Assembly (NCBI GenBank): GCA_019448385.1
Contig: JAGTXO010000004.1
Coordinates: forward strand, 1,240,001 to 1,304,000
From: Diacronema lutheri
Lineage: Eukaryota > Haptophyta > Pavlovophyceae > Pavlovales > Pavlovaceae
DNA length: 64,000 nt
Direction: 5' to 3'
In this document: one piece after another, positions 1 to 9,578 of the stretch
Position numbering within the stretch: the first letter of the stretch is position 1
Layout: every line of letters begins with the position of its first letter
Translations under genes and position numbers: made by a program
Notes under the pieces: generated by a model
The model's input: only the letters and a program-made list of their open reading frames with translations
The model's database searches: none
What the model was told of the DNA's origin: nothing

Positions 1-665
1 GCCAAATGTCGCGCAGCAGCTCCTCGAGCTGATGCACCGTGCGCGCACGCGCCGCGCGGCCAGCGCGCGCGGCCGGCGCGCGCGGCCCTGAGTGTGCTGC
101 GCCGCGCACGCGCGCGTGCGCTCGGCGCACAGGCACGATTGCCGAAACGCTCGAAGACGCGGTGCAGTACTCGGAGCACGCCGGGCGTGGCGAGGTGAGC
201 GTCGAGGACACGCGCCTCGCGCTGGCGATGGTCTCGCGGACGGGCGACGTGCGCAGGCGACCGCCGCCCGGCCTGCTGCGTGAGATGGCGGCCGTGTGCA
301 ATCGCAGAAATCTGCCCGAGCAGCGCAAGCAGAAGCAGCTGCCGCCGCCACGCGACACGTTCATCCACGACGGCCACCTGCGCAACTGGCAGGTGGTCGT
401 GCCGCACCGCGTGCTCCGCCAGGCCGTGCCGATGTACACGCCAGCGCCGCCCCCGCCGGCGCCCGCCGGCGCAGACGCGCGCGGGCGCCGGACCGCGGCG
501 CCGCAAATTCCGATCCGCCTGGGCGCGGTTAGGGCGCAGGCCGCCGCACCCGCCGCGCAGCCCGCCAACGCCGAACCGGCGACGCTCAACTTGCAGGACG
601 CGCTCGCGCTCATGCAGGATCCGGCTGTCGATTACGATGACGACATGTGGGACGCCGAAAAGTAG
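1..665 (+). CDS. TAF9: TFIID subunit TAF9 (5' partial)
   Basis: Histone-fold subunit of TFIID/SAGA used in RNA polymerase II initiation, acting in the nucleus. Two exons are visible: 1-38 (reads PNVAQQLLELMHR, the end of a histone-fold helix) and 133-665, joined by a phase-1 intron with GTGCGC donor and CAG acceptor. After the join comes TIAETLEDAVQYSEHA and VSVEDTRLALAM, the usual TAF9 helix pattern, then the family's conserved segment with NRRNLPE and NWQVVVP. The tail is Pro/Ala-rich and ends KK-like at a TAG at 663-665. The start lies outside the window. The family assignment rests on the histone-fold pattern plus the downstream block; other histone-fold TAFs are less likely. It converges on the KDO-8-P synthase gene with only 45 bp between stop codons. 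Confidence 0.75.
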
Positions 666-710
666 TACCGGCCAGTTTTGAACGTAATCGCACGCGTGCG
701 TGCGACCGCG

Positions 711-1541
711 TCATCTCGCGCGGCGGCCGCGCGAGGCTGCTGCAATTGCCGCGAGCTCGCGCACGAGCGGCTCGAGCTGGTCGAGCGGCCATTGGACGGC
801 GGCGTCGCTCAGCGCCTGCTCGGGCCGGTCGTGCGTCTCGAGGAAAAAGCCGTCGACGCCGACGGCAGCGGCCATGCGCGCCACCGTGGGCACGAAACGC
901 CGCCCGCCCCCTGTCGTCGCTGCGCCCACGGTCGGCGGGCTCTGCACGGCGTGCGTTGCGTCCATCACGATGAGCGCGTCCGGCGCAGCCTCTCGCATGC
1001 GCTCGAGGTTGCGGCAGTCAACGACGAGGTCGTCGTAGCCAAAGGTGGTCCCGCGCTCGGTGAGCAGCACGTGCTCGCACCCCGCCTGCTGCAGCTTGGA
1101 CGCCGCGTGCCCCATCACCGCGGCCGAAGCGAACTGCCCTTTCTTCACGTTGACCGGCAGGCCCGACGCGCCCGCGGCGACGAGCAGGTCCGTCTGGCGG
1201 CACAAGAACGCGGGAATCTGGAGCACGTCGACGACGCTGGCAACGGGCTTTACCTGCCAGCACTCGTGCACGTCCGTCAGCACGGGCAGCCCGCTCGCTC
1301 GCTTGATCGCCTCGAACGCGCGGAGTGAATCGTCAAGGCCGAGCCCGCGCGGGCTGCTCGCCGACGTGCGATTGGCCTTGTCGAACGACGTCTTGTACAC
1401 CAAAGGCACACCCGTCCGCGTAGAAAGGGTGGCGAGCGCATCCGACATGCGCAGCGCGTGCTCGAGCGACTCGAGCGCGCACGGCCCCGAGATGAGGAAG
1501 AAGGGTGACGCGCCCCGCAGGCGCGCGAAAAGCGCCGCCAT
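711..1541 (-). CDS. kdsA: 3-deoxy-D-manno-octulosonate 8-phosphate synthase
   Basis: Condenses phosphoenolpyruvate with arabinose 5-phosphate to KDO-8-phosphate, the first committed step to the sugar acid KDO found in cell-surface polysaccharides of plants, algae and Gram-negative bacteria. Single exon, 276 aa, the usual family length. Visible motifs: FLISGPCALES near the N-terminus, YKTSFDKANRTS, LTDVHE, LQIPAFLCRQTDL, NVKKGQF, FGYDDLVVD, DATHAVQ and a C-terminal LETHDRPE. Cys21 in GPCALES sits where metal-dependent (class II) enzymes carry their metal-binding cysteine and E. coli KdsA has asparagine, so a metal-dependent enzyme is inferred. No clear targeting leader is seen; an upstream leader exon cannot be excluded. 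Same strand as the following GH5 gene. Confidence 0.9.
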   Translation of the reverse strand: MAALFARLRGASPFFLISGPCALESLEHALRMSDALATLSTRTGVPLVYKTSFDKANRTSASSPRGLGLDDSLRAFEAIKRASGLPVLTDVHECWQVKPVASVVDVLQIPAFLCRQTDLLVAAGASGLPVNVKKGQFASAAVMGHAASKLQQAGCEHVLLTERGTTFGYDDLVVDCRNLERMREAAPDALIVMDATHAVQSPPTVGAATTGGGRRFVPTVARMAAAVGVDGFFLETHDRPEQALSDAAVQWPLDQLEPLVRELAAIAAASRGRRAR

Positions 1542-1740
1542 TCTTCAGGCTGAAGTATGGCGGCGCGGGGCGTGTCTCGTCTGCGGGTTTGTAGGACACT
1601 GGCGAGTGTCGCCCCGCGCCTAGTCTGTTGCCAGACGGCGCACACGTCGGTGCACAGTGCAGACCGCGTGGCACTCATCTCAACTCCATTGCCAAGTACA
1701 TCCAGACAAGAACTGGGGGGTGGACTCACGAGTGCGCCCT

Positions 1741-3105
1741 TCATTCCGATCCGGCGCCACGACCAACCGGCGCGGCCCTCTCGCGCAGCCTCGCGCCCAG
1801 CCGCGACACGCGCGCGGGCGCGAGCCAGCCGTTCGCGACGGCGCGCTGGAAGGACCACATCGACTCGTGCTCGGGCGCATTCCACGTCCAGAAGAAGACG
1901 CCCACGCACCCGGCCTGCGAGCCGTACGCATCGAGCTGCCGCGCGCCAAACTCGCGCAGCAGCGCGTCCCGCCGGCTTGGCGTCATCGCGTCGAGCTCGG
2001 CGGCGAGCGTGCCCGCAAAGGGCAGGCGCAGCGACCACTCGCCGATGATGCAGAACCGGCCTGAGAGGTGCACCGCCATCGCCTGCACCCACACGACGAC
2101 GGATGTGAGCGTGCGCAGCGAGAGCAGAGCGTGCAGCGCGAGGGGCATGAAGGCAAAGTACACGTGCACGTCGTAGATCACGTTTGGGTGCGTGGACGGC
2201 GGCATTAGACGGTTGAGCGCCCAGCCGTCGGATAGCACCGCGTCCATCGCGTACAGATTGATGATGACCGCGACACGCGACGGCGCGCAGCCCGCCGCAC
2301 GGACCGCCGCGTACGCGCGCGCGTAGAAGGGCGCGAGGATGACCATCGGCAGCTCGGGTTCGTTGAGAAGGGTGATGCCCACGAGTGCGCGCGACGCGGC
2401 ATACCGGCGTGCGACGATCTCAAGCACTTCAACGCACCGCTCCGCGTCAAAGTGGTCGGGCATCCATTGCGGCGCCGCCTCGTGCCCTGCGGTCTGGCGG
2501 CCGTTCTGCGAGCCGGGCGCGCCGTGGAGGTCGAGCACGACCTCGAGGCCCTCGGCCTCGGCCCAGCGCATCGCATCGTCAAGGTAGCGTAGCCCCTTGC
2601 CCCGATGATACCCGTCCGGGTCATCCGTGCGCGCGACGAGCCACCAGCCGAACGGCACGCGCACCGCGTTCAGCCCGGCGGCGCGCATGGCGGCAAAGTC
2701 CGCGCGCGTCACGTACGCGTCGCGCCACGCGTCGAGCGCGTCAAGGCGACCGGCTGCGCGCAGCCGTATGGAGAGCGACCTCTCATCTATTGCACCCTCC
2801 GCGCCGGCAATCTCGTAGGGCGACTTGAGCGCGCCGACGCTCAGCGCGCTCTGGCCGCGGTCGGTGAGCCACCTCTCGGCGAGTAGCCAGCCGCCCACGT
2901 TGGCGCCGACGAGGCCAGCGTGCGCCTCGCGCCAGCTCGCGCCGGCCGGATCCGTCCGCGCCGTAGCGGACGCACTCCACATTGCGCCGTTCGCGACGGT
3001 GAAGACGAGTAGCCCGGCAAGGGCGGCGGCGCACGCAGTGCGCGCGCGAGAGAAGCAATCGGGGCGCTCGATGCGAGCGCTGAGCGCGTAGCACACGCAC
3101 GCCAT
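1741..3105 (-). CDS. GH5 family exo-beta-1,3-glucanase-like, membrane-anchored
   Basis: Predicted glycoside hydrolase of family GH5 (closest in pattern to GH5_9 exo-beta-1,3-glucanases), acting on beta-1,3-glucans at the cell surface or in the secretory system. From the ATG at 3105 the product is 454 aa. Residues about 24-44 form a hydrophobic segment (signal anchor), followed by GANVGGWLLAERWL, which opens the barrel. VRVPFGWW and LDLHGAPGSQNG are typical. The acid/base is Glu249 in LLNEPELP and the nucleophile Glu356 in IIGEWSL; VFFWTWNAP is the late Trp motif. The frame stays open upstream to about 3558, inside transportin's last exon, and another hydrophobic stretch precedes the chosen ATG, so a spliced upstream start is possible. 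Start uncertain, fold assignment firm. Confidence 0.82.
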   Translation of the reverse strand: MACVCYALSARIERPDCFSRARTACAAALAGLLVFTVANGAMWSASATARTDPAGASWREAHAGLVGANVGGWLLAERWLTDRGQSALSVGALKSPYEIAGAEGAIDERSLSIRLRAAGRLDALDAWRDAYVTRADFAAMRAAGLNAVRVPFGWWLVARTDDPDGYHRGKGLRYLDDAMRWAEAEGLEVVLDLHGAPGSQNGRQTAGHEAAPQWMPDHFDAERCVEVLEIVARRYAASRALVGITLLNEPELPMVILAPFYARAYAAVRAAGCAPSRVAVIINLYAMDAVLSDGWALNRLMPPSTHPNVIYDVHVYFAFMPLALHALLSLRTLTSVVVWVQAMAVHLSGRFCIIGEWSLRLPFAGTLAAELDAMTPSRRDALLREFGARQLDAYGSQAGCVGVFFWTWNAPEHESMWSFQRAVANGWLAPARVSRLGARLRERAAPVGRGAGSE

Positions 3106-3488
3106 TGTGACGGCCGCGCCCAGCGCTGTGCGCAGCGCGACGCCGTACCGGGGGCCCAGGCTTGGGCGAGTCGTTGTGGCCCCCGACTCGGCCGCACCTG
3201 TCAGCGCGCGCGCCACGGCAACCGTCGGGGCGCCGCCACGGCAACCGTCGGGGCGCCGCCGCGGCGAGCAAAGCGGAGGGCAGCAACGGAAACTTTGAAG
3301 GCCTATGTCCGACTCTCCACGCCCCAACCTTTTAAAAGTAGCGACGGAGGATTTCGTTGTCGTGTTGCCCTGGCCACGGCCCTCAGAGCACCAACCGCTC
3401 GCGCCCTCGAGCGACGTACTGCCGCGGGCACGCCACCGTGACCGTGCGCGAGCGCTTTGCGCAGCCTCTGGCCGAGCGGAACGGATCC
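3106..3488. other. Intergenic/5' leader between GH5 and transportin
   Basis: 383 bp between the GH5 start and the transportin stop on the same strand. It holds the 5' leader of GH5 and a 23-bp tandem duplication. The segment around 3290-3345 is distinctly AT-richer, the most promoter-like part. No separate gene is seen. Confidence 0.5.
3212..3257. repeat. 23-bp tandem duplication
   Basis: Two exact copies of a 23-bp unit, 3212-3234 and 3235-3257, in the leader of the GH5 gene. The period is not a multiple of three, which argues that this stretch is not translated. Confidence 0.8.
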
Positions 3489-6400
3489 TCAGATGCCGTA
3501 CCGTTGTGTTAATCGCACGCGCATGTAGTCCGGGAAGGTCGCGTAGTACTGCGCCCATGCGTCAGGCGCGACCGACGACTTGTAGCCCGTCAGAATCTGC
3601 CGGAACATGACGTCGAGCTCGGCGGGCGGCGTTTGCCACGAGGCGATTGCATCGCACAGGTGCACAAAGTGCGGGATGACGCCGCGCGGGTTGAGTTTGA
3701 TCATCTCGCAGAGGCCCTGGAACGCATGCTCCTGCACCGCGACGAGGCGCGGCGCAGCGGCACGCGGCGGCGCGTGAGCGCGAGCGCGCGCCACACCCCT
3801 CCGCGCGCGCCGCACGCGGGTCTCCGCGTTACACACGAGCGCGCGCGCGCGGAGGGGTGTGGCGCGCGCGGCACCTTCTCCACGTCGTCGCGAATATTGC
3901 GCAGCGAGCTGCACCACGGATGGACAAACTGCTCTAGCAGCGGCGAGACGAGGTCGGGCGCGATAAGGCCTGCGTCGCACACGCGCGGCGCGTTGTCGCC
4001 CCGTGCCGGCAGCGCACGAGCGCCGGTGGCCGCCGAGCACGTGAGCATGCAGTGACGAGGCAGTGGCTGCGCGGCGGCGTGCGCCCAGCTGGCCGACCGC
4101 GCGGAAAGCGACGCGACCGCTCGGGGGCACGGCGCGCCACGAGCGGCGCGGCGCAGGCAGGCGACCGTTCGCGGCGCGAACACGCACGCGCGCGCGCGCG
4201 CGCGGTGCTGGTCGCGGCCAGTCCCCATTCTTCTCTGTTTCCCTTTTCCTGTTCCATTCTCACGGGTGGGCTGGGACGCGCGCGGCGGTCCGTGCCCCCC
4301 TTGTCGACGGCGACGGCAGCGGCGGGCGCGCGCGCGCACCGAGCCTGCCGAGCGTGATCGCGGTGTTCTCGAGCAGGCTCTTGTTCAGGTTCGGCCTGTT
4401 GATGATGGGCACGAGCTGGGCGACGAGCTCGGGCACAAACGACCGCATCTCCGAACCGACCTGCCGCGGGGGCGAAAGCGCAGGCGAAGGCGACGCGGAT
4501 CGCGTCGAGGCGCGCGCGGCGGCAGGTGAGCACGGCTGGGCGCCGCGCCGCACGGCGAACCGGCGAGCGCGCACGAGCGCGCAGCGGCGCGCGCGCCGGC
4601 AGCGGCGCAGCCGCCGGGCGCGGCAGCGCGCGCTCGCGCCGGTCACGCGCCCGCGCGCGCGGGCCGCTGCGCGCACCTTGACGGCGATCTCGCCGACGGC
4701 CCACGTCGCGTTGTTGCACACGGAGACGTACTCCGGATTGAGCTGCGAGACGAGCAGCGGCACGATCTCGCCGTACGCGGGCCGGAGCACCGCCGGGCAG
4801 CTCTTCGAGAGGTCGCCGACGAGCGCGTACGCGGACTGGCGCACCTCCGACTGCTCGGCGCGCATGCACGCGTAGAGGAGCGGCAAGAGGGTCGAGTGCG
4901 CGATCAGCTGCTCTACGGCGCTGCCGAGGCCCTCGGCGAGGCCCGAGACGAGGTCGAGCGCGCACACGATGAAATCCGAGTCCGGCCCCTCGCCCGCGTT
5001 GACGAGCGGCTCGCCCGGCTGCGGCTGCTTGAGATTCCGCTCAATCAGGCGCAGACAGCGCGCGAGGACGGGCTCGGCAAAATCGCGGAAGCCGTGCCCG
5101 AGCGCCTGCGCGACGGACGTGAGGCACTCGAGGAGCGGGAACAGCGCCCGCTCGTCATCCGAGAGCGCGTTCCACCTGCCGATCAGCGGCGGCATCAGCA
5201 CCTGCACCAACTCGGGCTTGCACAGCGCGGCGCCGACGGCGTCAGCGAGCGTGCCGATCGCGTCGTACAAGATGATCAGGTTCTTCGCCTGGTACTTTGA
5301 GAAGGCGAACATGAGGTTGTGGATGATGGGGCCCAGGTACGGGACGAGCGCGGAACCCGCCTCCTCCTCAACCGTCGCAAACGCCGAGCACGCGGCCTCC
5401 TGCACCTTCTTGTTGTTGTCGAGCACGCGCTTGAGCATCTCCTGCATCAGCGGCTGGAAGTACTGCTCCGCCGGCGGCGTGCCCACGATCCACTTGGCGT
5501 AACGCGAGAGCGTCCAGCAGCCAATCGATCTAATCAGCGGCTTCGCGTCCGCGAGCGTCTGGATCAGCCACGGCACGAGCTGCGGCAGGTAGTCGGCCAT
5601 GTGCTCCACGCAGCCCTCCGCAATCGCCCCGAGCGCAAGGATGGCGGATTCGCGCACCTCCCATCGCGCGTCGCTCAGCTTGGCCTGCAGCAGCGGCAGG
5701 AGGGTGGGCAGCAGGTCGCGCTGGAAGAGTCCGGCGAGGATGTCGAGTCCGGACGCGGAGCACTTGCGCAAATTCCACTCGAGCACATCGTCGTCGTCGT
5801 CGTCGTCCTCCTCGTCCTCGTCCTCCTCCTCGTCGTCGCCATCGCCGCCCGCCGCCGCAGCGCCCGCCGCCTCGCCGCTGCCGCCGCCACCGCCGCCACC
5901 ACCACCACCGCCGCTGCCCGCCACCTTGGCTCGGTGGAAGTGCGGCTTGATGTCTTCGGGCCGGTCAGCAACGTACTCGTCCTCCTCGTCCGCGCCGAGC
6001 ACCATCAGGTCAAACTCGGTGTACACCATCCCATCGAGCAGCACAGGAATGAGACGAGGCAAATACTCACCCAAGTAGTCGCGCGCGATGCGCGTCTCGC
6101 AGATCGCCGACCAGAACTCGCACGCCTCGAGCGCGACGAGCTCGTCGGCGTCCTTGGTCGAGATGAGCATGTACTCGATCACCTGCTTGAGGTGCGGCAG
6201 CAGGCATTCGAGATGCACGTCGAGCAGCGTGACGAGCGCTTGGCAGACGCGCTTGCGCACCTCCGGCGACTGGTCGACGGCGAGGGCAAAGAGGCCCTGC
6301 AAATACCTGTCCAGGTTGGCGGCGAGCGGCTCGGCCATCACCTGCACGAACGGGTTGACGCAGCCGAGCGCCGACTTGCGCACAAACTCGTTGGGCGACG

Positions 6401-7720
6401 AGAAGCCGTTCAAGAATTTGGGGACGAGCAGCGCGAGAGCTGATGAGCTGCCATGCTGAAGGGCGAGCGTGTCGGCGGAATCCTCGCAGATCTTGAGCAG
6501 CGCGCCGTACGCGCCCTCGAGCACCGCCTGATCCGCCGAGTCGAGCTGCTGGTACAGGCTCGGGATCAGCTGCGGCCACGCGTCCAGCCCGCCCGCCGTC
6601 ACCACGGTCGTGACGCATGACCCGACCGCAGAGCGTATGAACGGGTTCGCGTCGCCCACCGCGCCGAGCAGGTTGTCCTGCGCACGGCACACAATGCGAC
6701 GCGAGGCGCGGCGAGCAGCGGCGACGCGGCGCGCGAACGCACGCCACGCCCGCTCGCGTCAGGCGCGCGCGAAGCGTAACGGCCGGCGTAACGGCCGGAC
6801 GGGGCGAGAGCGCGTCCGCGCTCTCGTCGCGCGCGGCCGGCCACGCAGGCCACGGGCCAGGCCGCTGCGGCCATGCACAGCGCAGGCACAGCAAAGCCAG
6901 CGGCGAGCGCCTGCACCCGGGTGCGCCCCAAGGCACCCTTTCCCTCGGCGCACAGCCGCCCAGCCGCCCCCGAGCCCGGAGCCAGCGTCAGCGCGTGAGG
7001 CTGCGCAGACGGCCGCACGCCCGCGCTGCAGGCTGCCTCGCCGCCCAGTCGGCGCCGCACCTTGACGTAGCTCTGCACGTCGCCCGGTAGCTGCAGCCAC
7101 CTGTCCTTGATGTTGTTCTTCAGCACCTGCGCGAGGGCCGGGACGACAGGAATGCCCCCCGGGGGGGCCGTCAGAGCGCTCGGCCGTACGGCAGGTCTTG
7201 GACGGCGCGTGGCGCCGCGCCAGGCGACAAGTCGGCCGATGGCAGCGTGCGCGCCTAAGCATCCGCATCGTGGTAATGCAGCCCCCCGGGTGACCGTGCC
7301 ACCGCGGCAGAACGCCCATCCTGAGCGCCCATGCTGCGCGCGGCGGCAAAGCGCCGCGCCGCTCATGCGACCCGCGGGCGCCGCACGCACCAAGCCAGCC
7401 ATCTGTCGGACGCTCGGGTTCTCGTCCTTGAGGCTGTTGAGAATGTACACGAGGTAGTTGTTGTAGTCCGGGATCGAGTTGAAGTTGGTCAGTTGCTGGC
7501 GCCGGCAGGCGTGCGCGTGGGAGTGGGGCAGCGCGGCGCGTGCCACGAGCAGACGAGGCGCACCGGTGAGCGGCGCGCGGACCGAAGGGGCGGGCTGGAT
7601 TGAGCGAGGGCATACCTGCTGAATCTCGCGATGCTGCTCGTTGTTCGCGGTCGCCGACGTTCTGAACAGGTTGAGCAGCTGATTCAGGCCGTCGACGCTC
7701 GGAGCCCACGCCGCAGCCAT
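3489..7720 (-). CDS. TNPO1: Transportin-1 / karyopherin beta-2
   Basis: Nuclear import receptor of the HEAT-repeat karyopherin-beta family, which carries PY-NLS cargoes through nuclear pores and releases them on Ran-GTP. Seven exons, in gene order: 7616-7720, 7391-7495, 7061-7126, 4677-6677, 4340-4460, 3875-3969 and 3489-3731, about 911 aa (human protein 898). Every junction keeps frame and family alignment: SIPDYNNYLVYILNSL, VLKNNIKDRW, LGAVGDANPFIRS, ICEDSADTL, CNNATWAVGEI, LENTAITLGRLG, RPNLNKSLLEN, QFVHPWCSSLRNIRD. The acidic HEAT-8 loop is present near 5770-5860 as a Gly run plus Asp/Glu run before WNLRKCSA. Donors are GTATGC, GTGCGT, GTGCGG, GTGCGC, GTGCGC and GTGCCG. A second in-frame ATG at 7738 could extend the N-terminus by six residues. 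Confidence 0.96.
3785..3868. repeat. Inverted repeat inside transportin intron 6
   Basis: Arms of about 26 bp at 3785-3810 and 3843-3868 are perfect reverse complements around a 32-bp loop. The hairpin occupies most of the short intron 3732-3874. It could bring the splice sites together or be a small foldback insertion. Confidence 0.75.
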
Positions 7721-7900
7721 GGCCACCGCGTGGTGCACGCGTCCGGGCGGTCCGGACTCTGCCCGTCAGTCAAAGGGTCACGCGTCTTGGTCGGCCAGAC
7801 TGACAGATTCTGCAAAGCGGCGAAGCGCGGACGCAGTGCGGGCATTGGCTCGCGGTCTGCCGCCACTGTCACGGTCGCGGACGCGCGCGGGTGACACCCG

Positions 7901-9535
7901 TCAGCTCCCGGCGACGAGCGCGAACATCAGCGCCGGCGCGCTGCTCGACGAGAGCGTCATCTCGCGCAGCGCGTCGACGCCCATGCGGTCGAGCTCGGGG
8001 AACGCGCTCAGCTCGCGCGCCTCCGCCTCGAGCGCCATCCAAAGCGCCGCGCCGCGCGCCGCGTCCTCCGCCGCCGCGCGCTGCGCGCGTGCGTATGCAT
8101 GCATGCGCATGGCCACCGCGTTGAGCAAGCGCTTGCGCGAGAGCCGCAGCTCGACAAGCAGCCGCGCGCGCTCGGACGCGGGCATCGTGGCGAGCACCGC
8201 CTCATCCTCCTCCACCGATGTGGGCAGCGCGCGCAGCTTGCGCTCGCACGCGCTCGCGACCGCATCCGCAACCGCCGCCTCACGTGCAGGCGCGAGTGGT
8301 CGTTCGGCCCACGCGCTCGCGACCTCATCGCCCGCCGGCTGCTCGCACGGCGCCGGCCCGCTGCCGGCGTGCGCGGCGTCGGTGGCCGGCGCGCCGCGCG
8401 CGTCGCGCCGCACCGGTGTTAGCTGCGCGCGCAGAGCGGCGAAAAGCGTAACGTCAATGCCAGTCGCGCGCAGCTGCCAGCACGCGCCGGGCTCAGCCCA
8501 TGCGCCCGGCCTGGCGGGCTCGGCGAGGGGCGCACCGCGTGCCGGCACAGCGCTCGGCGGCGCGCCGCCGTGCGCGAGGGCGGCGATCTGCGCGACCTCA
8601 GCGTCGAGCTCGTGCGCGCAGAGCCGCATGCCGTCGTACGGGTTTTTGCGCGGCACGAAGGCGTAGTGCTGCGCCCAGTGCTCCGCGCTGCCCTCGCCGT
8701 ACGACAGCGTCACCTCATCGCCCACGCTCAGCGCACGCGCCGCGTGCAGCCGGACGGCCGCGGCGCCCGCGCCGTGCGCCGACGCGAAGAAGGCCGAGGG
8801 CTGGGCATCGTGGTTCGCCATGTCCACGCACGGCACGAGCAGACGGCGCACGCCGCCGCACGGGCCCACGTCGAGGCGCAGGCAGCGCGTCCACACGAGC
8901 GACATGGCCCACTGAAATTCGGCAGCGCTAGGAGGCTCGCCCTGCCATCGCGTCTCGTCGCCCGTCCTGCCGTGTGCCGCTGCGGCCTCGACCGCGTCGG
9001 CGTCGCGCAGCTCGTCCTCGCCGCCGCCGTCGATCGCGTCGAGGGCCTCGTCGAGGGCGGAATGGACGGCAAAGAACAAGCTCTCTGCCTCCATCTCAAA
9101 GCGCACATCCTGCGCCATCGCCAGCTCGTGCTCGCTCATGTCCTTGGGCAGGCACAGCGCGCCGTCCGCCGGGAGCGACGCGAGGTACGGCGCCCACGCC
9201 GACGCATCGCCAAGCCGCCACTCGCGGATGAGCGCGAGGGCGAGTTGCGTGTGCGGCGGCAGATGGCGCGCCCACGGCCCGCACGCGCCGGAAAGCGGAT
9301 CGGCGCCCGCGTCCGCGTCGGCGAGCGCCTTGTCCAGCGGCACCTCGAGGAGGACCTCGCCAATCTGCGCGGCTCGCGTCGTCACAAGCCCGCGAACGCC
9401 GGAGGCTGCGTCGATGTCGACGCGCACCGCGCACGCCGTCGGGCGCGCCCAGCCGAAGACAACGTCGTCGGAGAGGCGGATGCGCGATCCACCAATCTCC
9501 CCGACGACGAGGAGCACAAGCGCGATCGCCGCCAT
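7901..9535 (-). CDS. SETD3/Rubisco-LSMT-like SET-domain methyltransferase
   Basis: Protein (lysine or histidine) methyltransferase of the SETD3/LSMT class. 544 aa from the ATG at 9535. The N-terminus MAAIALVLLVVGEIGG is hydrophobic and could be a signal or anchor. The SET domain opens with GVRGLVTTRAAQIGEVLLEVP, carries the core VDMANHDAQP (NHxxxP-like) and closes with GDEVTLSYGEGS and the Tyr of HYAFVP. The remaining 200 residues are helical, like the LSMT substrate-binding domain. The frame is open to 9745, but the start at 9535 is chosen because the divergent FkbM gene starts at 9579. The substrate cannot be read from sequence. Confidence 0.82.
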   Translation of the reverse strand: MAAIALVLLVVGEIGGSRIRLSDDVVFGWARPTACAVRVDIDAASGVRGLVTTRAAQIGEVLLEVPLDKALADADAGADPLSGACGPWARHLPPHTQLALALIREWRLGDASAWAPYLASLPADGALCLPKDMSEHELAMAQDVRFEMEAESLFFAVHSALDEALDAIDGGGEDELRDADAVEAAAAHGRTGDETRWQGEPPSAAEFQWAMSLVWTRCLRLDVGPCGGVRRLLVPCVDMANHDAQPSAFFASAHGAGAAAVRLHAARALSVGDEVTLSYGEGSAEHWAQHYAFVPRKNPYDGMRLCAHELDAEVAQIAALAHGGAPPSAVPARGAPLAEPARPGAWAEPGACWQLRATGIDVTLFAALRAQLTPVRRDARGAPATDAAHAGSGPAPCEQPAGDEVASAWAERPLAPAREAAVADAVASACERKLRALPTSVEEDEAVLATMPASERARLLVELRLSRKRLLNAVAMRMHAYARAQRAAAEDAARGAALWMALEAEARELSAFPELDRMGVDALREMTLSSSSAPALMFALVAGS

Positions 9536-9578
9536 CCCGTCCACAATGTTGTCGCGCTGAAAGTTTGACGGCGAGGGG
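9536..9578. promoter_or_regulatory. 43-bp bidirectional start region
   Basis: Only 43 bp separate the start codons of the divergent SET and FkbM genes. Both promoters and both 5' leaders must overlap each other or the neighbouring coding sequence. No TATA box is visible. Confidence 0.55.
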
